Shown here piece by piece: positions 18,621 through 26,758 of a stretch of 64,000 nucleotides of DNA (within the stretch, counting starts at the first letter, position 1; each line of letters starts with the position of its first letter). The notes beneath the pieces are model-generated. The model was not told where the DNA came from. It saw nothing but the letters and a program-made list of their open reading frames with translations, and did no database searches. The translations under genes and the position numbers were made by a program. Origin of the DNA: Rhodococcus sp. HM1 (GTDB taxonomy: Bacteria; Actinomycetota; Actinomycetes; Mycobacteriales; Mycobacteriaceae); assembly GCF_023218075.1 (NCBI RefSeq), contig NZ_JALPTB010000009.1:1-64000 (forward strand), read 5' to 3'.

Positions 18621-20051
18621 GTGAACACACTGACCGGCACCGAATCCGAACTGCGCGACCTGCTCGAGAGTCAGCGACGGGAGTTCCGTTCGCAGAGAAC
18701 GAGTTCCGCCGAGGCTCGCCGGGCGCGGATCGAGTCGGTGATCGAGATGGTCGTGGCCCGCCACGACGAGATCGTCGACGCGATCGACGCCGATTTCGGC
18801 GGGCGCCACCCGGGATACTCGACCGTCAACGACATCCTCGGATCGCTGACCGCGCTGAAATACGCGCGAGATCACGTGGAGACGTGGATGCAGCCCGAGC
18901 AGCGGACGGTGTTCTCCCCGTACGACCAGCTCGGAGCCACCGCCGAGGTGCAGTACCAGCCCAAGGGCTCGGTCGCGATCATCGGCACCTGGAACGCCCC
19001 GCTCTTCACGCTCCTGAGTCCGCTCGCCGGCGTGCTGGCAGCGGGCAACCGCGCCGTGCTCAAGCCGTCCGAGATCGTGCCGCGCACCGCGGAGGTGCTG
19101 GCGGCGGCGGCCGCGGAGTTCCTCGATCCCCGTGACGTCGCCGTCGTGACCGGTGGACCGGAGATCGCGCAGGCCCTCACCGCCCTGCCGTTCGATCACA
19201 TCGTGTTCACCGGCAGCGCGGCCGCGGGACGATCGGTGATGGCGAACGCCGCGCTCAACCTCGTGCCGGTCACGCTCGAACTCGGCGGAAAATCCCCGGT
19301 GATCGTCGGGCGTTCGGCCGATACGGACACCGCGGCCTTCCGCATCGCGGTGGGCAAGGCGACCAACAGCGGTCAGCTCTGCGTCAACGCCGACACCGTG
19401 TACGTCCCGGCGGAACAGCTCGAATCGTTCGTCGCCGCCATCGGCCGGACCTACGGCGAACTGCTGCCCACGATCGCAGGAAACGTCGACGTCACCGCGA
19501 TCGTCTCCGATCGGCACGCCGCCCGCATCGACGGATACATCAGCGAGGCACAGCAACTCGAAGTACGCGTGGAGGTCGTTCCGTCCGAGCCGATCACCAC
19601 CGGTGAACGTCGGCGCCCGCTGCGTCTGGTGATCGACCCCCCGGCATCGGCGGCGATCTCCCGGGAGGAGATCTTCGGCCCCGCCATGGTGATCCGCACG
19701 TACGACGACCTCGCGGATGTTCTCGACGAGATCAATTCCGGTCCGAAACCGCTGGCGCTCTACTACTTCGGGCACGACGAGGACGAGCAGCGCGCGGTCG
19801 TCGAGGGCACGACCTCCGGTGGCGTCACGATCAACGAGGTCATGATGCATGCGGGCATGCTCGACGCACCGTTCGGTGGCATCGGGGAGTCGGGGATGGG
19901 CCACTACAACGGCCGCGAGGGCTTCCTCGAATTCAGCCACGCCCGAACCGTGTTCGTCGCTCCGGACTATGACCCGCGTCGCGAATGGGGCATGCTGCCG
20001 CCCTACGCCGAGGAATATCGCGCCGCGATGTCGGCGCAGGTGAGCAAGTGA
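18621..20051 (+). CDS. Aldehyde dehydrogenase (coniferyl-aldehyde-dehydrogenase-like, class 3)
   Basis: A 476-residue NAD(P)-dependent aldehyde dehydrogenase, which oxidises aldehydes to acids. The catalytic Cys254 is in NSGQLCVNADTVYV and the general-base Glu220 in LELGGKSP. The cofactor loop is FTGSAAAGRSV and EEIFGP occurs near residue 350. The length and the absence of an N-terminal extension fit the class 3 / coniferyl-aldehyde type. GTG start. It is followed 58 bases later by an alcohol dehydrogenase in the same direction, so the pair probably oxidises an alcohol to an acid through an aldehyde. The substrate is not evident. Confidence 0.88.
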   Translation: MNTLTGTESELRDLLESQRREFRSQRTSSAEARRARIESVIEMVVARHDEIVDAIDADFGGRHPGYSTVNDILGSLTALKYARDHVETWMQPEQRTVFSPYDQLGATAEVQYQPKGSVAIIGTWNAPLFTLLSPLAGVLAAGNRAVLKPSEIVPRTAEVLAAAAAEFLDPRDVAVVTGGPEIAQALTALPFDHIVFTGSAAAGRSVMANAALNLVPVTLELGGKSPVIVGRSADTDTAAFRIAVGKATNSGQLCVNADTVYVPAEQLESFVAAIGRTYGELLPTIAGNVDVTAIVSDRHAARIDGYISEAQQLEVRVEVVPSEPITTGERRRPLRLVIDPPASAAISREEIFGPAMVIRTYDDLADVLDEINSGPKPLALYYFGHDEDEQRAVVEGTTSGGVTINEVMMHAGMLDAPFGGIGESGMGHYNGREGFLEFSHARTVFVAPDYDPRREWGMLPPYAEEYRAAMSAQVSK

Positions 20052-20109
20052 TACCGGTGGCTGAACACCACCACATCGGAACCACCACACGAACTTTCGG
20101 AGCGATACT

Positions 20110-21225
20110 GTGAAGACACGTGGCGCGATCATCCGCCGGGCACCCGGTACCTACGAGGTCGCCGATCTCGAACTCGACGAACCGCGGCGCGGTGAACTGA
20201 CGGTGAAGATGGTCGCTGCGGGCCTGTGCCATTCCGACGACCACATCGCCGTCGGCGACCACGCGGTGGGCAGTTACCCGATCTGCGGCGGACACGAGGG
20301 CGCCGGAATCGTCGTTCAGGTCGGCCCCGAGACGCACGGCTGGAGCGAGGGCGACCACGTCGTGTTCTCGTTCCTGGCCGCCTGCGGCCGATGCCGATGG
20401 TGCGCAAAGGGACTGCAGAACCTGTGCGACCGCGGCGCCGCCATCATGACCGGGACTCGCCCCGACGACCCCTCGAGCTTCCGCATGAGCCTGGACGGGG
20501 TGCCCGTCGCCCAGACGTGCGGATTGTCGACGTTCAGCGAATACACCACCGTCAGCGTCGATTCGGCAGTCAAGGTCGACAAGGACCTGCCGCTCGACAA
20601 GCTGTGCCTGCTGGGCTGCGGAGTCGGCACCGGGTGGGGAGCAGCGGTGAACTCCGCCGAGATCTACCCCGGCCAGACGGTCATCGTCCAGGGCATCGGC
20701 GGGATCGGCATCAACGCCGTCCAGGGCGCGGCCCACGCCGGCGCGGCCCGGATCATCGCCGTCGATCCCGTGCCGTTCAAGCGGGAGAGCGCGCTGCGGT
20801 TCGGAGCCACCCACGCGGTCGCGGACATGGCGGAGGCCACCGAGATCGCGCGTTCGTACACCAACGGACAGGGCGCGGACGCCGCGATCGTGACCGTGGG
20901 CGTCACGACCGGTGAGCACATCGCGGCGGCGTTCTCGGTGATCCGCAAGGCAGGAATCTGCGTGGTCACCGGTCTCGGCAAGATGACCGACGTCGGAATC
21001 CCGATCAGCCCGATGGAACTGGTGCTCTACCAGAAGCGGCTTCAGGGTTCGCTTTTCGGCGCATCCACACCAACCGCCGACATCCCGTGGATGATCGACC
21101 TGTACACGTCCGGGAAGCTGAAGCTCGACGAGCTGATCACCACCACCTACAAGCTCGACGACATCGCCCAGGGCTTCGCCGACATGCACGCGGGCCGAAA
21201 CCTGCGCGGGGTCGTCGTCTTCTGA
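20110..21225 (+). CDS. NDMA-dependent (mycofactocin-type) zinc alcohol dehydrogenase
   Basis: A 371-residue zinc-dependent MDR alcohol dehydrogenase. Catalytic zinc residues appear in AAGLCHSDDH and CGGHEGAG, and the structural zinc ligands in CGRCRWCAKGLQNLC. The nucleotide loop is VQGIGGIGINAVQGA. The sequence resembles the actinobacterial NDMA-dependent group, whose bound NAD is re-oxidised by mycofactocin rather than exchanged. That assignment rests on family resemblance (for example RRAPGTYEVADLELDEPR), not on a measured property. GTG start with GGAG upstream. Together with the preceding aldehyde dehydrogenase it makes an alcohol-to-acid module. No mycofactocin synthesis genes are in the window. 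Confidence 0.82.
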   Translation: MKTRGAIIRRAPGTYEVADLELDEPRRGELTVKMVAAGLCHSDDHIAVGDHAVGSYPICGGHEGAGIVVQVGPETHGWSEGDHVVFSFLAACGRCRWCAKGLQNLCDRGAAIMTGTRPDDPSSFRMSLDGVPVAQTCGLSTFSEYTTVSVDSAVKVDKDLPLDKLCLLGCGVGTGWGAAVNSAEIYPGQTVIVQGIGGIGINAVQGAAHAGAARIIAVDPVPFKRESALRFGATHAVADMAEATEIARSYTNGQGADAAIVTVGVTTGEHIAAAFSVIRKAGICVVTGLGKMTDVGIPISPMELVLYQKRLQGSLFGASTPTADIPWMIDLYTSGKLKLDELITTTYKLDDIAQGFADMHAGRNLRGVVVF

Positions 21226-21231
21226 CACCCC

Positions 21232-21277
21232 GTGTGCCTTTGTGGCGGTTCCGGGCGCCAGTTGTGCACACCGGCGC
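21232..21277. repeat. Palindromic intergenic repeat, copy A
   Basis: Begins GTGTGCCTTTGTGGCGG and ends GTGCACACCGGCGC. It shares order, length and end sequences with copies at 30899 and 50234 but is the most diverged. It lies seven bases after the alcohol dehydrogenase stop. Confidence 0.6.
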
Positions 21278-21288
21278 GGAGCGCAGCA

Positions 21289-21320
21289 GTGGCCCCCACC
21301 GGGAATCCGGTGGGGGCCAC
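21289..21320. terminator. Strong bidirectional terminator
   Basis: Perfect 12-bp arms, GTGGCCCCCACC (21289-21300) and GGTGGGGGCCAC (21309-21320), around an 8-base loop. It lies between the convergent alcohol dehydrogenase and fadE5 genes. Confidence 0.85.
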
Positions 21321-21361
21321 AGCGTGTCAACCCTCCGGGCTCGTCTGCCCGGGCGGCTCGA

Positions 21362-23197
21362 TCAGAACGCCGCTTCGTCGAGCTCCATGATGTCGGTGTC
21401 GACGTTGGCGATGATGCTGCGCGCCGCGGTCAGCTCGGGCAGCACGTTCTTGGCGAAGAACGACGCGATCCCGACCTTGCCCTTGTAGAACGGAACGTCC
21501 TTCTCGTCGGCGCCGGTATCGAGCGCGGCGAGCGCGATCTCGGCCTGCTTCAGGAGCAGCCAGCCGATGAGCAGGTCGCCGAACGCGAGCAGGTAGCGCA
21601 CCGAGCCGAGTCCGACCTTGTAGAGCTCGGTCGGCTGCTCCTGGGCGCCCATGAGGAAACCGGTGAGGGTCGCGGTCATGGCCTGCACGTCCTCGAGCGC
21701 GGTGGCCAGCAGGGCGCGCTCGGGCTTGAGGCGCTCGTCGGCCGAATCCGAGTCGATGAACTGCTTGATCTGGCCGGCGACGTGCGCCAGGGCGACACCG
21801 CGGTCGCGGGCGATCTTGCGGAAGAAGAAGTCCTGCGCCTGGATGGCGGTGGTGCCCTCGTACAGCGAGTCGATCTTCGAGTCGCGGATGTACTGCTCGA
21901 TCGGGTAGTCCTGCAGGAAGCCCGAGCCACCGAGGGTCTGCAGCGAATCGGTCAGGTACAGGTAGGCGCGCTCCGAACCGCAACCCTTGACGATCGGCAG
22001 CAGCAGATCGTTGATGCGGTGCGCGAGGTCGGCGTCGGCGCCGGAGACCTGCTCGGCGACCACGGCGTCCTGGTGAGCGGCGGTGTACAGGTACACGGCG
22101 CGCAGACCCTCGGCGTAGGCCTTCTGCATCGCCAGCGAGCGGCGGACGTCGGGGTGGTGGGTGATCGTCACGCGCGGCGCGGTCTTGTCCGCCATCTGCG
22201 TGATGTCGGCGCCCTGCACGCGCTCCTTGGCGTAGTCGAGGGCGTTGAGGTAGCCGGTGGACAGCGTGGCGATGGCCTTGGTGCCGACCATCATGCGGGC
22301 GTGTTCGATGACGTCGAACATCTGGGCGATGCCGTCGTGGATCTCGCCGACGAGCCAGCCCTTGGCGGGGACGCCGTGGCCGCCGAAGGTGACCTCACAG
22401 GTCGCGGAGGCCTTCAGGCCCATCTTGTGCTCGACGTTGGTGACGAACACGCCGTTGCGCTCGCCGAGCTCGTTCTTCTCGAAGTCGAAGTGGAACTTCG
22501 GGACGAAGAACAGCGACAGGCCCTTGGTGCCCGGCTTGCCGCCCTCGGGGCGGGCCAGGACCAGGTGGAAGATGTTCTCGAACAGGTCGTCGGAGTCGGC
22601 GGAGGTGATGAACCGCTTGACGCCCTCGATGTGCCAGGAGCCGTCGTCCTGCTTGATCGCCTTGGTGCGGCCGGCGCCGACGTCGGAGCCCGCGTCGGGC
22701 TCGGTCAGAACCATGGTGGAACCCCAGCCGCGCTCGACGCACGTGGCCGCCCACTTCTTCTGCTCGTCGGTGCCGTTCTCGAAGAGAACACCGGCGAAGG
22801 CGGGGCCCGCGGCGTACATGAAGGCGGCCGGCTGGGCACCGAGCATCATCTCGTTGGAGGCCCACAGCAGCGCGCGCGGCGCGTCGGTGCCGCCGATCTC
22901 CTCGGGAATACCCATGGACCAGTAGCCCGCGTCCCACCAGGCCCGGAACGCCTTCTTGAAGCCTTCGGGGAGGGAGACGGAGTGGGTCTCGGGGTCGAAC
23001 ACAGGGGGGTTGCGATCGGTGTCGGCGAAGGCTTCGGCGGCCGGACCCTCGGCGAGGGCCTTGACCTCTGCCAGGATGCCTCGGGCGGTGTCCTCGTCGA
23101 GATCGCCGAACTTGCCGGCCTCGAGGAGCGTCTGGATCTTCAGGACCTCGAACAGATTGAACTCGAGGTCGCGGAGGTTGCTCTTGTAATGGCCCAT
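21362..23197 (-). CDS. fadE5: Acyl-CoA dehydrogenase FadE5
   Basis: A 611-residue large-type acyl-CoA dehydrogenase that introduces the 2,3 double bond in long-chain acyl-CoA using FAD. The catalytic base is Glu447 in [11 protein letters not shown], the same position as in M. tuberculosis FadE5. FAD-binding segments [17 protein letters not shown] and [12 protein letters not shown] are present. The N-terminus [19 protein letters not shown] is typical of this subfamily. A candidate operator related to the one at the tetR gene lies about 60 bases before the start. In M. tuberculosis it directly follows fadA2 in convergent orientation; here they are 6 kb apart. Confidence 0.93.
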   Translation of the reverse strand: MGHYKSNLRDLEFNLFEVLKIQTLLEAGKFGDLDEDTARGILAEVKALAEGPAAEAFADTDRNPPVFDPETHSVSLPEGFKKAFRAWWDAGYWSMGIPEEIGGTDAPRALLWASNEMMLGAQPAAFMYAAGPAFAGVLFENGTDEQKKWAATCVERGWGSTMVLTEPDAGSDVGAGRTKAIKQDDGSWHIEGVKRFITSADSDDLFENIFHLVLARPEGGKPGTKGLSLFFVPKFHFDFEKNELGERNGVFVTNVEHKMGLKASATCEVTFGGHGVPAKGWLVGEIHDGIAQMFDVIEHARMMVGTKAIATLSTGYLNALDYAKERVQGADITQMADKTAPRVTITHHPDVRRSLAMQKAYAEGLRAVYLYTAAHQDAVVAEQVSGADADLAHRINDLLLPIVKGCGSERAYLYLTDSLQTLGGSGFLQDYPIEQYIRDSKIDSLYEGTTAIQAQDFFFRKIARDRGVALAHVAGQIKQFIDSDSADERLKPERALLATALEDVQAMTATLTGFLMGAQEQPTELYKVGLGSVRYLLAFGDLLIGWLLLKQAEIALAALDTGADEKDVPFYKGKVGIASFFAKNVLPELTAARSIIANVDTDIMELDEAAF

Positions 23198-23252
23198 CTG
23201 TGTCTCCCAGTGCGGTGCGGTCGAGCTGCGGTGTCAAGTACCGCCCAAGTTA

Positions 23253-23266
23253 TTACTCGTCGGTAA
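23253..23266. promoter_or_regulatory. Operator-like site before fadE5
   Basis: TTACTCGTCGGTAA matches the fabG4/fadA2 site TTACTCGTGAGTAA at 12 of 14 positions and also resembles the TTACCCTAGGGTAA core at the tetR gene. A further TTACTCG half-site begins at 23277. The site is 55-70 bases upstream of the fadE5 ATG. Confidence 0.6.
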
Positions 23267-23291
23267 CATCCCTATGTTACTCGCCAGGCAA

Positions 23292-23900
23292 CTAACTGCC
23301 AAGGGCGGATTTCCGCGCGACGACAAGGGCGTCGACAGCAGTTCCGGAATCAGTTTCCCGGGCCCTCCTTTCGGCGACGACAATTTCCAGCCGGCCGTCG
23401 ATCTCGTCCACTATATCCGTTGGGGTGTAGAGGATTTCGGGGTTCCGAGGGCCTCCGGTTCCGAGTGTGGGATTAGTCGAATCGTGGCCCAGAAATATGA
23501 GGATTCCATCAGGTTTCAGGGAATTGATCGCATTGTCGATCAGGCTCGCGCGCTGTGGTGCGGGGAGGTGGAGGAATACCGAGAGAATCAGGTCATATTC
23601 ACCGTCGAAAGGGTCCTGGGTCACATCCTTCTGGATGTAGCGCAGGCGATCACGGCTGCGCTTGGGCGCCTGAGCGGCGATCCGCCGGGCCTTCTCGAGC
23701 GCGACGCCGGAGAAGTCGACACCGTCGACCTCCCACCCGCGCGTAGCGAGCCACAACGAGTGCCGGCCCTCGCCGCACGCCAGATCCAGCGCTCGTCCTT
23801 GTGGCAGCGCCGCGGTGAACTCGACGACGACGGGATTCGGCGGAGTACCCCACACCATGTCCGCCGCCGCGTACCGTTCGTCCCAATCCTGTGCGTCCAT
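23292..23900 (-). CDS. SAM-dependent class I methyltransferase
   Basis: A 202-residue Rossmann-type methyltransferase. Motif I is ALDLACGEGRHSLWLA (about residues 38-53), motif II ends VDGVDFSGVAL, and YDLILSVFLHLP is the motif IV region. The N-terminus MDAQDWDERYAAADMVWG and the short size match small methyltransferases of the TehB/thiopurine-like type; the substrate is unknown. It has more A+T than its neighbours in the coding strand, which may point to transfer. GGAGAAAT upstream supports the ATG at 23900. It stands alone between fadE5 and the divergent hydrolase gene. Confidence 0.85.
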   Translation of the reverse strand: MDAQDWDERYAAADMVWGTPPNPVVVEFTAALPQGRALDLACGEGRHSLWLATRGWEVDGVDFSGVALEKARRIAAQAPKRSRDRLRYIQKDVTQDPFDGEYDLILSVFLHLPAPQRASLIDNAINSLKPDGILIFLGHDSTNPTLGTGGPRNPEILYTPTDIVDEIDGRLEIVVAERRARETDSGTAVDALVVARKSALGS

Positions 23901-24036
23901 GCATTTCTCCTATGCCACGCGGTACCCGGGTGCAAGCCGGTTACGCGCTCGACGGTGTATATGCAGGTGGTGACCGACGACAAGTCCGGTTCGACGCTTT
24001 TTCGGGACCGACCGGTTTCCTTCTTTCGGAAAAACA

Positions 24037-24056
24037 GGTATGCCCGCGGGTATAAC
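24037..24056 (+). promoter_or_regulatory. Shared hydrolase promoter motif, copy 1
   Basis: GGTATGCCCGCGGGTATAAC, 70 bases before the hydrolase ATG. Nearly the same block (ACAGGTATGCCC then CGGGTAT) precedes the paralogous hydrolase at 48093. GGGTAT resembles the -10 element of SigF-type promoters; no clear matching -35 box was found. TGCCC and GGGTA also form an imperfect inverted repeat. Confidence 0.5.
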
Positions 24057-24126
24057 GACCGTCGCCTTTCCGCAGCCCGGGCGGCATCGTGTGAGGTGCC
24101 TCACCAGCTCGACGAAGGTTCACTCG

Positions 24127-24864
24127 ATGCGCTACCCCCACCGCTCGCCGATGCTCCCTGCAGACGGTTCCCATCCGACGATGCACTGGTCCACCGTTCA
24201 CGTCGACGCCCGTGCGGAGATGTGCGGGGTCCTCGGGCGGGGAACGCCGGTGGTCTTCCTCCCCGAATGCGGGTCGACGCCCTGGACGTACCGGCATGCG
24301 CTGGCGACGCTGGCCCGCAGCGCGCGGGTGTATGCCCCGGCGATACCGGGGTTCGCGGCAGCGCCCGGCAGCCCCCTCGAGGAGCGGATGCTGGCGGACT
24401 GCTCGAGCTGGCTCGGCCGGTTCCTCGAGGCGGCCGGACTCGGTCCCGTGACCCTCGTCGGGCACTCGTTCGGCGGGGCGCTGGCGATCCGGGCCGCCCA
24501 CGATCATCCGGATCGCGTGACGCGACTCGTCCTGGTGAACCCCGTCGGCGGCACGAGGTTCGATGGCGTGTCCGACGACGGCGATCGCGACGGAGCCGGC
24601 CGCCTCGACCGGACGGCCCGAGGCCGGGAGCCGACCGCTGAGCTGACCCGGCTCGCGGAGCGACGCCTGCCGGTCTCACTGCTGTGGAGCCGCGGAGACC
24701 GTCGGGTGCCGCGGGCGAGCCTCGAATCTCTGCGCCGACTGCTGGGGAGTCCGCCGGTGTTCACCGTCCCGGGCGGACACGAATGGCTGCTCTCGGACCC
24801 GGAATACTTCGGCAACGCGATGCGCACCGTCCTGGGCGGGTTCCCTGTCGAGGTCGCGGCATGA
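24127..24864 (+). CDS. Alpha/beta hydrolase, paralog of the gene at 48093
   Basis: A 245-residue alpha/beta-hydrolase. The nucleophile elbow is VGHSFGGALAIRAA (about residue 117), the acid is likely in LLWSRGDRRVP, and the base His is in VPGGHEWLL. ATG 24127 has GAAGG eight bases upstream; an earlier in-frame ATG lies inside the promoter motif. It is closely similar to the product of the gene at 48093 from HWSTVHVDAR onward but is about 40 residues shorter, because the cap segment after LVNPVGG is reduced. That may change or abolish substrate binding. Its stop overlaps the start of the zinc-ribbon protein gene (ATGA). The substrate is unknown. Confidence 0.82.
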   Translation: MRYPHRSPMLPADGSHPTMHWSTVHVDARAEMCGVLGRGTPVVFLPECGSTPWTYRHALATLARSARVYAPAIPGFAAAPGSPLEERMLADCSSWLGRFLEAAGLGPVTLVGHSFGGALAIRAAHDHPDRVTRLVLVNPVGGTRFDGVSDDGDRDGAGRLDRTARGREPTAELTRLAERRLPVSLLWSRGDRRVPRASLESLRRLLGSPPVFTVPGGHEWLLSDPEYFGNAMRTVLGGFPVEVAA

Positions 24865-25271
24865 CCGCCCCTGTCTCCGGTCGCGGGCGCATGACCACGC
24901 GAGGCGGGAAACTCGTCATCTGGAAATGCCGGGACTGCGCCGTGCTGCTCCCGCCCCTGACCGTCTCCTGCCACTCGTGCGGCCACGGCGACCTCGAGCC
25001 TGTCGACTCGGCCGGCGTGGGAGTGATCGTCTCGTGCCGGACCGCCGACCGCGCACCCGACCCGGTGTGCGACGCGCCGTGCCCGTCGGTGATCGCCATC
25101 GTCGAACTCGACGAGGGCCCGTGGGTCTATTCGTGGATCGACGGTGCGCTTCCGGTGTCGCCCGATCGGCCGGTGAGGGTGTATTTCCGGTGCACCCAAC
25201 CGGGGGAGAGATTCCCGATCTTCGAGCCATGTCGTTCCGCTTCTGCCCGACCCGGAAACATCGCCGCATAA
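24861..25271 (+). CDS. Zinc-ribbon / OB-fold (DUF35-like) small protein
   Basis: A 136-residue protein whose start overlaps the stop of the preceding hydrolase (ATGA), so the pair is translationally coupled. A four-Cys zinc ribbon is visible near the N-terminus: WKCRDCAVLLPPLTVSCHSCGHGDL (two CxxC pairs 14 residues apart). A beta-rich part follows (VGVIVSCRTAD, SVIAIVELDEGPWVYSWIDG). This layout matches the DUF35 rubredoxin-like zinc ribbon plus OB-fold, members of which bind acyl-CoA and partner with thiolases or hydratases. A partnership with the adjacent hydrolase is inferred from overlap only. A second ATG ten codons in is possible. Confidence 0.75.
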   Translation: MTAPVSGRGRMTTRGGKLVIWKCRDCAVLLPPLTVSCHSCGHGDLEPVDSAGVGVIVSCRTADRAPDPVCDAPCPSVIAIVELDEGPWVYSWIDGALPVSPDRPVRVYFRCTQPGERFPIFEPCRSASARPGNIAA

Positions 25272-25492
25272 CGGGCCATGCGGTGGGTGGCGGTGGTGCG
25301 GTCGGCCCACGCCGCCTGATCGCGTGATGACGCGTACCGCAACGAATCCCATGCCTCCGGAACCTAGACGCACAGGGCAACACTTCGTGCTGTCGGTTCC
25401 GGACGGGTCGCGGTGTCGACGTCGACCCCCCGCCCGGAGCGCCCTGGAGGGTTGAAAACTCTTCGACAGCAGTGCCATACGTGACTTCGAGT

Positions 25493-25528
25493 GGCCCGGC
25501 CGGAGCGGTGTTCCGCTCCGGCCGGGCC
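25493..25528. terminator. Perfect 16-bp stem hairpin
   Basis: Arms 25493-25508 and 25513-25528 pair completely around the loop TGTT. It lies 220 bases after the zinc-ribbon protein stop, probably ending that transcript. There is no T tail. Confidence 0.7.
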
Positions 25529-25923
25529 TCGCCGGGAAGTGCAACAGGACGCCGTGGTGCGAGTTCCGACTCCGGTTGCCGCTCGGGTGAAACAGCAATC
25601 TCACTCCGGTGGCGTGGGTGCGTGTCGGTGCGGCGGCGTGCGTCGATCCCATTCGGTCCGTACGGGTTTGGTCGGCGGGTGATATCATGCTCTGCGTTTT
25701 CCGCCGTGATGGAAAGCGTAGAGCATCCACTCCCCGCGTTACGGAGATGTGACCTACGTCATATACTTATCTTCCAGCGAGGGCTGAGTCGGTCGCGGAT
25801 AGACCGGTGTTCTATACGGTTTCGTCACCAAGCGGTCGGTACGACGACACGCGAAGCCCATTCGAAACCTCGAAAATAGGTATATACCCGGGTAATTCTG
25901 ACGTTGCCCGTTCCGACCGTTAC

Positions 25924-26023
25924 CGAGACGCTATGTACGTCTCGATTGACGGAAGCTGTCACTGCGCTCCGTAAGCGGCGATGTACATCGCCCCGGTCGA
26001 GATCACCACCAATCATCTCGACC
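25924..26023 (+). promoter_or_regulatory. Structured leader of the M23 peptidase gene
   Basis: Three consecutive inverted repeats: CGAGACG/CGTCTCG (25924-25944), GGCGATGTACATCGCC (25977-25992) and GGTCGAGAT/ATCTCGACC (25995-26023). The last ends a few bases before the Shine-Dalgarno GAGGGA. Folding of the last stem could affect translation. No match to the c-di-AMP (ydaO) riboswitch was recognised. Confidence 0.45.
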
Positions 26024-26039
26024 GACCGAGGGAACAATC

Positions 26040-26582
26040 ATGGGCAAGCATCGGGTGCAAAGTGTTTCTACCGCAGGACGTTTGATCGCAATTGCTGCAG
26101 GAGCGGCTGCTCTCGCAGCAATGAGCGGGATTCTTTCTCCGGGTATGGCAAGTGCGCACGCCGCGTCCGAGGCATCCAACGGATGCGCCTGGGAGTGGCC
26201 GGTCGATGGACCGGTGTCGCAAGGGTTCCACGGTGGCCACGACGGCACCGACTTCGCCGTCGGGGTCGGTACGGTGCTGCACGCGCCGACCTCGGGGAGG
26301 ATCTCGGTGGCCGGCCCGAACGATCCCGGTGGATACGGAACCTACATTCAACTGGAAGCCGACACCGGTGAGCAGATCCAGATGGGCCACCTTTCCCAGA
26401 CGTGGGTCGGCGTGGGGGTCCACGTCGCCGCCGGTCAGGCGATCGGCGCGACGGGTAACACGGGTAGCTCGACGGGACCACATCTGCACCTGCGCATTCA
26501 TCGTGGTGGGCCGGTCGACCCCGTGAGCTTCCTGCGGTCCGTCGGTGCGTGCGGCGCGGGTTCGAACGACATCCGAGCCTGA
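26040..26582 (+). CDS. Secreted M23 (LytM-type) peptidase
   Basis: A 180-residue exported protein. The signal peptide has a basic start (MGKHRVQ), hydrophobic core and a likely cut after ASAHA (about residue 41). A minimal M23 domain follows with zinc ligands His and Asp in GGHDGTDFAVG and the paired His in STGPHLHLRIH. Such enzymes cut peptide cross-links in peptidoglycan. There is no wall-binding domain or coiled coil, so it is a bare catalytic domain. GAGGGA precedes the ATG. The long palindrome-rich leader suggests special control. A hairpin follows the gene. Confidence 0.88.
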   Translation: MGKHRVQSVSTAGRLIAIAAGAAALAAMSGILSPGMASAHAASEASNGCAWEWPVDGPVSQGFHGGHDGTDFAVGVGTVLHAPTSGRISVAGPNDPGGYGTYIQLEADTGEQIQMGHLSQTWVGVGVHVAAGQAIGATGNTGSSTGPHLHLRIHRGGPVDPVSFLRSVGACGAGSNDIRA

Positions 26583-26650
26583 TCCGTTTCCGAGCCTGTC
26601 TCGGGCCGGCATCGAATTTCTCTGCAGTACCGAGGAACGGGCATCGCGGT

Positions 26651-26684
26651 GGGCAACGCCCCCGGCATGTCGGAGGCGTTGCCC
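26651..26684 (+). terminator. Hairpin after the M23 peptidase gene
   Basis: GGGCAACGCC (26651-26660) pairs perfectly with GGCGTTGCCC (26675-26684). It lies 70 bases after the M23 stop and 75 bases before the next start. Confidence 0.7.
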
Positions 26685-26758
26685 CCCGGGCGTTCCCGAC
26701 CGCGTTGCTTCCGAATCGTCACGCCCGTAATACATGTGGCCGAGCAGAAAGGCAGAAG

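Larger units (their letters stand above)
25272..26039. other. 768-bp gene-free region, A+T-richer, with several palindromes
   Basis: No reading frame here has a plausible start, composition or motif. It contains a strong hairpin (25493-25528), a GGTATATACCCGGGTAA element (25878-25894) like the hydrolase promoter motif, and three inverted repeats in the last 116 bases before the M23 peptidase gene: 25924-25944 (7-bp arms), 25977-25992 (perfect 16-bp palindrome) and 25995-26023 (9-bp arms). The base composition is lower in G+C than the flanks from about 25700. Confidence 0.7.

Noticed and set aside
25472-25879. A possible 135-residue protein in the gene-free region before the M23 gene
   Set aside because: It has Ser/Arg-rich shadow-like composition, no ribosome-binding site, and its start region is the arm of a perfect hairpin.
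25272-26039. A c-di-AMP (ydaO) riboswitch in front of the M23 peptidase
   Set aside because: Such riboswitches precede many actinobacterial wall hydrolase genes, but I could not find the conserved core sequences; only inverted repeats are visible.
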